This document shows positions 20,963 to 26,747 of a stretch of 26,747 bases of DNA, piece after piece. Under the pieces are notes generated by a model. It was not told the DNA's origin and ran no database searches. It saw only the letters and a list, made by a program, of their open reading frames with translations. How positions within the stretch are numbered: position 1 is the stretch's first letter; each line of letters begins with the position of its first letter. The position numbers were made by a program, and so were the translations under genes. Source of the stretch: Phaeoceros laevis (Eukaryota; Anthocerotophyta; Anthocerotopsida; Notothyladales); NCBI GenBank assembly GCA_049999765.1, contig JBNGIQ010006059.1, positions 25,032 through 51,778 of the forward strand, in the 5' to 3' direction.

Positions 20963-22989
20963 CGATACGGTAAGAACGAAGAGCCCTCTTCCATGAACTA
21001 GCGGCGAATCCTGGCTGCTCAGAATTGGTCCAGGGAAATATGTGGTGCACAAGGCTAGGTCAACAGAATCCCATCCGCTGATGCTCCATAAGATATGCTG
21101 CCTTCCCACCCTGCAACGCCCCCAGGCAGGATAAACCTATTTCCAGCCTCTTGAAATGGCCACAGGCGTTCTACTACACAAAGACGAGCCAGGCTGCCGC
21201 TTCAGTCCGTCCATAATCTGTGGTGCTGTTGCCTAATATAGTACAGGAGGAGCCGGCCGGCTAGGGTGGTGAATCCGAGTTGCTCCGAGTCTCCACGTCC
21301 AGATTCAACCATGCAGCATCCTAGTAACAACGCTGTCGCGGCTCCAGGAGAACTGCAAACTACTTCTGCGGAGTCGAGACAGGAACGCACCTGATGAGCT
21401 CTGCTGCCGATGTGGAGCCCACACCGCCAGGTGAAAACCGTCACCAACCCTGAGGCTCACAATCCACCTACAGCTGCACCAGCTGCGCTGAGAACAGCCT
21501 GTTGTTCGAGGGTTGTTGAGAGAGCCGCCGGCAACACCAGCGACCGCCGCTCATCAGTCAGCCGGCGGCAGGACGAAGAATCAGAGGAGGCAAGTAAAGA
21601 CATAATGGGTCCTCACAAGCTGTCCCCGGCATTACTAGGCTTTCAAAAAAATAGGCTGGAAAACGTCCCCCGACAGACTGAGGTATGCAAGAGGGAATCA
21701 CGAAGGAGGCTCCAGACAGCAAAAAGCACCCATCCTGCCTCCAGGCAATCGCCGGCCTACAACCGCAAATTGCAGCGCTTCACCAGCATCAAAAGAAGCT
21801 GCAACCGGCTTCAGGTAGCAAAGAAGTGCCACTTATAAACCCAGGCTGGATCTGCGGTGTGCGCCATTCGGAACCTGGCCGGGAACCCCAAACCCTCGCA
21901 ATCGACTCCCCCGCTCCAGCAGACCTCCAAGACCGCCTCAGCAACCTGCAGCTGGCCCAGGCCGCTCCGCTGCCAATATGCAAGCCCTGCCTTTGCCAAG
22001 ACGGCTGGATCTGCTCACAACCTCGCCGATCTCCGGTGCTCAAGGCGCGAATGCAGACGGGCGCAAGAAGGACAATTGAGACGAGCAGCTGCGGGGCGCG
22101 GGCGGAGAGCCTGTGGGAGCCGCGGAGTCGGGACGGCGCCGACGGCGATCGCGCGGTGGGACAGAGTGGGGCACCTGCAGGAAGGTGGGGACATGAGCAT
22201 GAAGCTGCGTGTCTGTGCAAGCGGAGCGAGGGAAATGGAAAGGGGGGCTAGCGGTAAACAGGGGTTTTTGCATGCCTGATTGCAAATTTTAGGGTTTTAC
22301 CGCGCATTGACGCGGCCGCTACAATCTAGAGGTCCCGACGGTCGCCCGCTCCCGCCTCCCAAAGTCACCACTCCATCCTTTGGTTTTTTGGATACCGCGC
22401 TTCCCATTGATGCCATTACGGGCCGAAACATCAACGAACTTTTAATACGGAATACTTGTGAACTTGTGGCTACCGAGTATCTACTTTTTCTTCCCCTTTT
22501 GTGCTCTTGTCGCGGCTTCTTCCGGTGTGGTCTCGTGATATGTTGCTCCACCTATTGGCTGTGCTCGGAACATTTCACTCCCGTGAGCTTGTTAGAACGT
22601 GATGTGACATACATCAATCCACTGATCCTGCTTTATTTAACCAGTATCGTTCAAAAGTAACAAGGCAAGTGGAGAGCCTTCGTCTTCAGCACCTTCGGAA
22701 ACCATTGGTCCTGACTGATTAGCTCGAGAAGACGAAGAAACAGAAACTTTACTACGTGCTTATGGTCCAATTGGTCCACACGCTGTGATAAAAATACGAA
22801 CCCACTCAGCAATTTGTGGAAAATTGGATAGCACAAATACGCTATCTACAAGTGTGTGTTTCAATCTTGTACTCGAGGGACTCACTTTGCCAGCCCTTAA
22901 GGGTTAGTAGCATACCAAATCTACAGGTTTTTTTTTCCCCCGGTAGGCGTATAATCTACAAGATAACTTCACTCTTGTACTGGAGGAAC
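20963..22989. other. DDT gene 5' flank and ALDH3 3' flank
   Basis: About 2 kb has no exon I can support. From about 21400 to 22280 it is GC-rich, and long overlapping open frames exist on both strands, but none has domain features; they look like GC-driven chance frames or leader sequence of the DDT gene. Near 22290 is a telo-box-like TTTTAGGGTTTTA. A minus-strand AATAAA (complement of TTTATT at 22632-22637) lies about 350 bp past the ALDH3 stop and could be its polyadenylation signal. Confidence 0.45.
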
Positions 22990-25403
<2,414 letters not shown>

Positions 25404-25432
<29 letters not shown>

Positions 25433-26423
25433 CAGGCCTTCGTTCGCTCCGTCCACAACCTCCACGAAGCCACTGCAACACCTCGGAAACCTGCTCCGCG
25501 AATCGCTCAACGACTGCCGCCACCGGATAGTAGTAAAGCTCACACTGCGATCCCTCCGACGGCAAGGACACTTTTTTGTCCAGAGCTGATCAAACACAAT
25601 TCTAGGACTCGGAATCCAGGCTGGTGGGGCCACGTGGAGTGAAACCCGCAACTGCAGTTGCTTGTTGTGCTTGCCAATGACGGATGAACGAGGATGGAAT
25701 TTGCACTCCGACGTCTTGATCCACTTACAGTGCTGACTAGGAGTCATGCCTGACGAAGAAACCTCCCAGAGGCTCCGGGCAGCGGAGCCCTGGGAGGCGG
25801 AAACGTCACCCAGTGACCACATCATCATCTGCAGCGCGTGAGGCGGGTCCTGGAAGCGGAACTCCAGGCGGCTTTCCTGCTCCCTGAATTCCTCGCATGC
25901 AATCTGATGAACAGACTGGAACACCGGCCCTGCTTCTGCGGCTTTGCAACACCTTGCAAGTTGCTTGTGTGTATCCTGCGCACATGCCAATTGATTGCCG
26001 GTGACGGCAACGGTGTTGTCACTTCATCCGGAACGTGCCAAGCCGGCCTTGTCCTTCCCGCCTGGTACGCGTACAAGCTCAAAGCCCCTTGATGGTTTTC
26101 TCCGAGTACCAGGTGCGACTCGGCCTTTTCTCGTACTGAGGTGTAGCAACTTCTACCTCCAACCCACCGCCTGCTCGTGGAGGCAAGCACAGCCACCACA
26201 TGGACGGCATGGGTACATTGCAAGGAGATTTGGACTGTTTGCGACACTGAAGGCGACATCGGGCCCTTCCGGAAGAACCGAACAGACCAAGGAGCTTAAG
26301 TCCTACAGACACCTGTCCCAATTGCCGCTTCTTGTTGTACCATACCGTCCTAACAGAGCCATCATGTCCACTCTTAGATCCTGCTGCCAGCAATTGCGCA
26401 ACTTCTGCTCCTGCTGTTACCAA
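25404..26423 (-). pseudogene. Frame-broken unidentified coding remnant
   Basis: On the minus strand three successive frames look protein-like but do not join. Frame one (26423 to about 26080) ends ATPQYEKRPSRTWYSEKTIKG. Frame two continues as GFELVRVPGGKDKAGLARSG, is cut by a TGA at 26024-26026, then runs openly with segments such as FQSVHQIACEEF and RIVFDQLW. At the A-run complementary to 25572-25577 the plausible frame shifts again. It continues as KKVSLPSEG and YYYPVAAVVERFAEQVSEVL and stops at 25404, 29 bp inside the ALDH3 coding region. I recognise no family. It could be an old gene decayed by frameshifts, an unsolved multi-exon 3' end, or chance open sequence forming the ALDH3 leader. 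Confidence 0.35.
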
Positions 26424-26747
26424 ATGGTTCCATCAACGTCGCGTAGTATCGGGCTCTGATTTAGGGGTTAGGGTTTGTCGAGCCTCGGCTGATAAGCAAT
26501 GAAAACATAAGCTTTGAAGAGGAACGCTTTATTGCCACATGAGAAGCATTGAGTGTTTCGACCAGGGCATCTATCTCCGAGAGCCATTCTTCCTTCCATG
26601 TGCACGCACTGAAGTCTCGTATCCTTCTTCATGATCTTCAAGTTGAAACCATCGTCCAATGCTAAATGAGAAAAGAAAATAATTAGGGTGGTACAGTTCA
26701 TAGTTACCGCTAACTCCGCATTTTACTAATAAAACGTGGTAGTTTTC
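26424..26747. other. Right-edge sequence with possible partial exon
   Basis: On the minus strand a frame from about 26610 to 26463 reads WKEEWLSEIDALVETLNASH and continues to a TAA just before a GGGTTAGGGTTT motif (26464-26475). It looks protein-like but has no start, and nothing upstream is available. A competing frame runs over the same bases (26468-26701) beside an acceptor-like TTTAG. The window edge prevents a decision. Confidence 0.25.

Noticed and set aside
21685-22251. Plus-strand open frame of 188 codons in the GC-rich DDT 5' flank
   Set aside because: It overlaps comparably long frames on the other strand and in other phases, has no domain features, and is best explained by high GC content.
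22280-22660. Plus-strand open frame of 126 codons downstream of ALDH3
   Set aside because: It lies in AT-richer intergenic DNA with cysteine- and leucine-rich chance content, and has no recognisable motif or splice context.

Overview
This window is nuclear DNA from a plant-lineage eukaryote. Protein-coding genes are split by GT-AG introns of roughly 50-250 bp. There are TTTAGGG-type telomere-like motifs, and at least two nuclear-encoded plastid enzymes carry transit-peptide-like N-termini: class I aldolase and soluble starch synthase I. Gene content and intron style fit a land plant or close streptophyte relative. A bryophyte, lycophyte or similar early-diverging lineage is my guess, but the sequence alone does not settle it. 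Every gene I can support is on the minus strand.

Layout by plus coordinate. 1-1789 is repeat-rich and gene-free, with 13-bp and 17-bp arrays and two short tandem duplications. 1790-2533 is a decayed AIG1/IAN-type GTPase, and 3706-4611 is an intact relative with a duplicated coiled-coil unit and a C-terminal prenylation-type motif. 4612-5807 is a spacer with a 95-bp tandem duplication. 5808-7679 is a six-exon plastid fructose-bisphosphate aldolase of 397 aa. 8637-10163 is an intronless 508-aa protein of unknown function with a TPR-like C-terminal segment. 10992-15039 is a fifteen-exon soluble starch synthase I of 738 aa. 16241-16846 is a direct duplication of about 300 bp. 17063-20962 is a twelve-exon nuclear DDT-domain protein of 732 aa. 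22990-25432 is a ten-exon ALDH3-family aldehyde dehydrogenase of 489 aa. 25404-26423 holds protein-like but frame-broken sequence reaching into the aldehyde dehydrogenase start.

I derived exon boundaries by hand. I required GT donors, AG acceptors, continuous reading phase and agreement with remembered family motifs. In all four spliced genes the exon lengths sum to whole codons and give normal family lengths. No transcript evidence was available. Start codons were moved to the first usable ATG where the longest open frame began at a non-ATG codon.

Aldolase and starch synthase both act in plastid carbon metabolism, but nothing suggests co-regulation; the neighbourhood looks like ordinary plant gene order. 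I did not find a recognisable new multi-gene system. The most unusual points are local: a tandemly triplicated splice donor in the ALDH3 gene, a 93-nt stop-free in-frame intron in the starch synthase gene, the unidentified intronless protein, and the broken reading frame overlapping the ALDH3 start.
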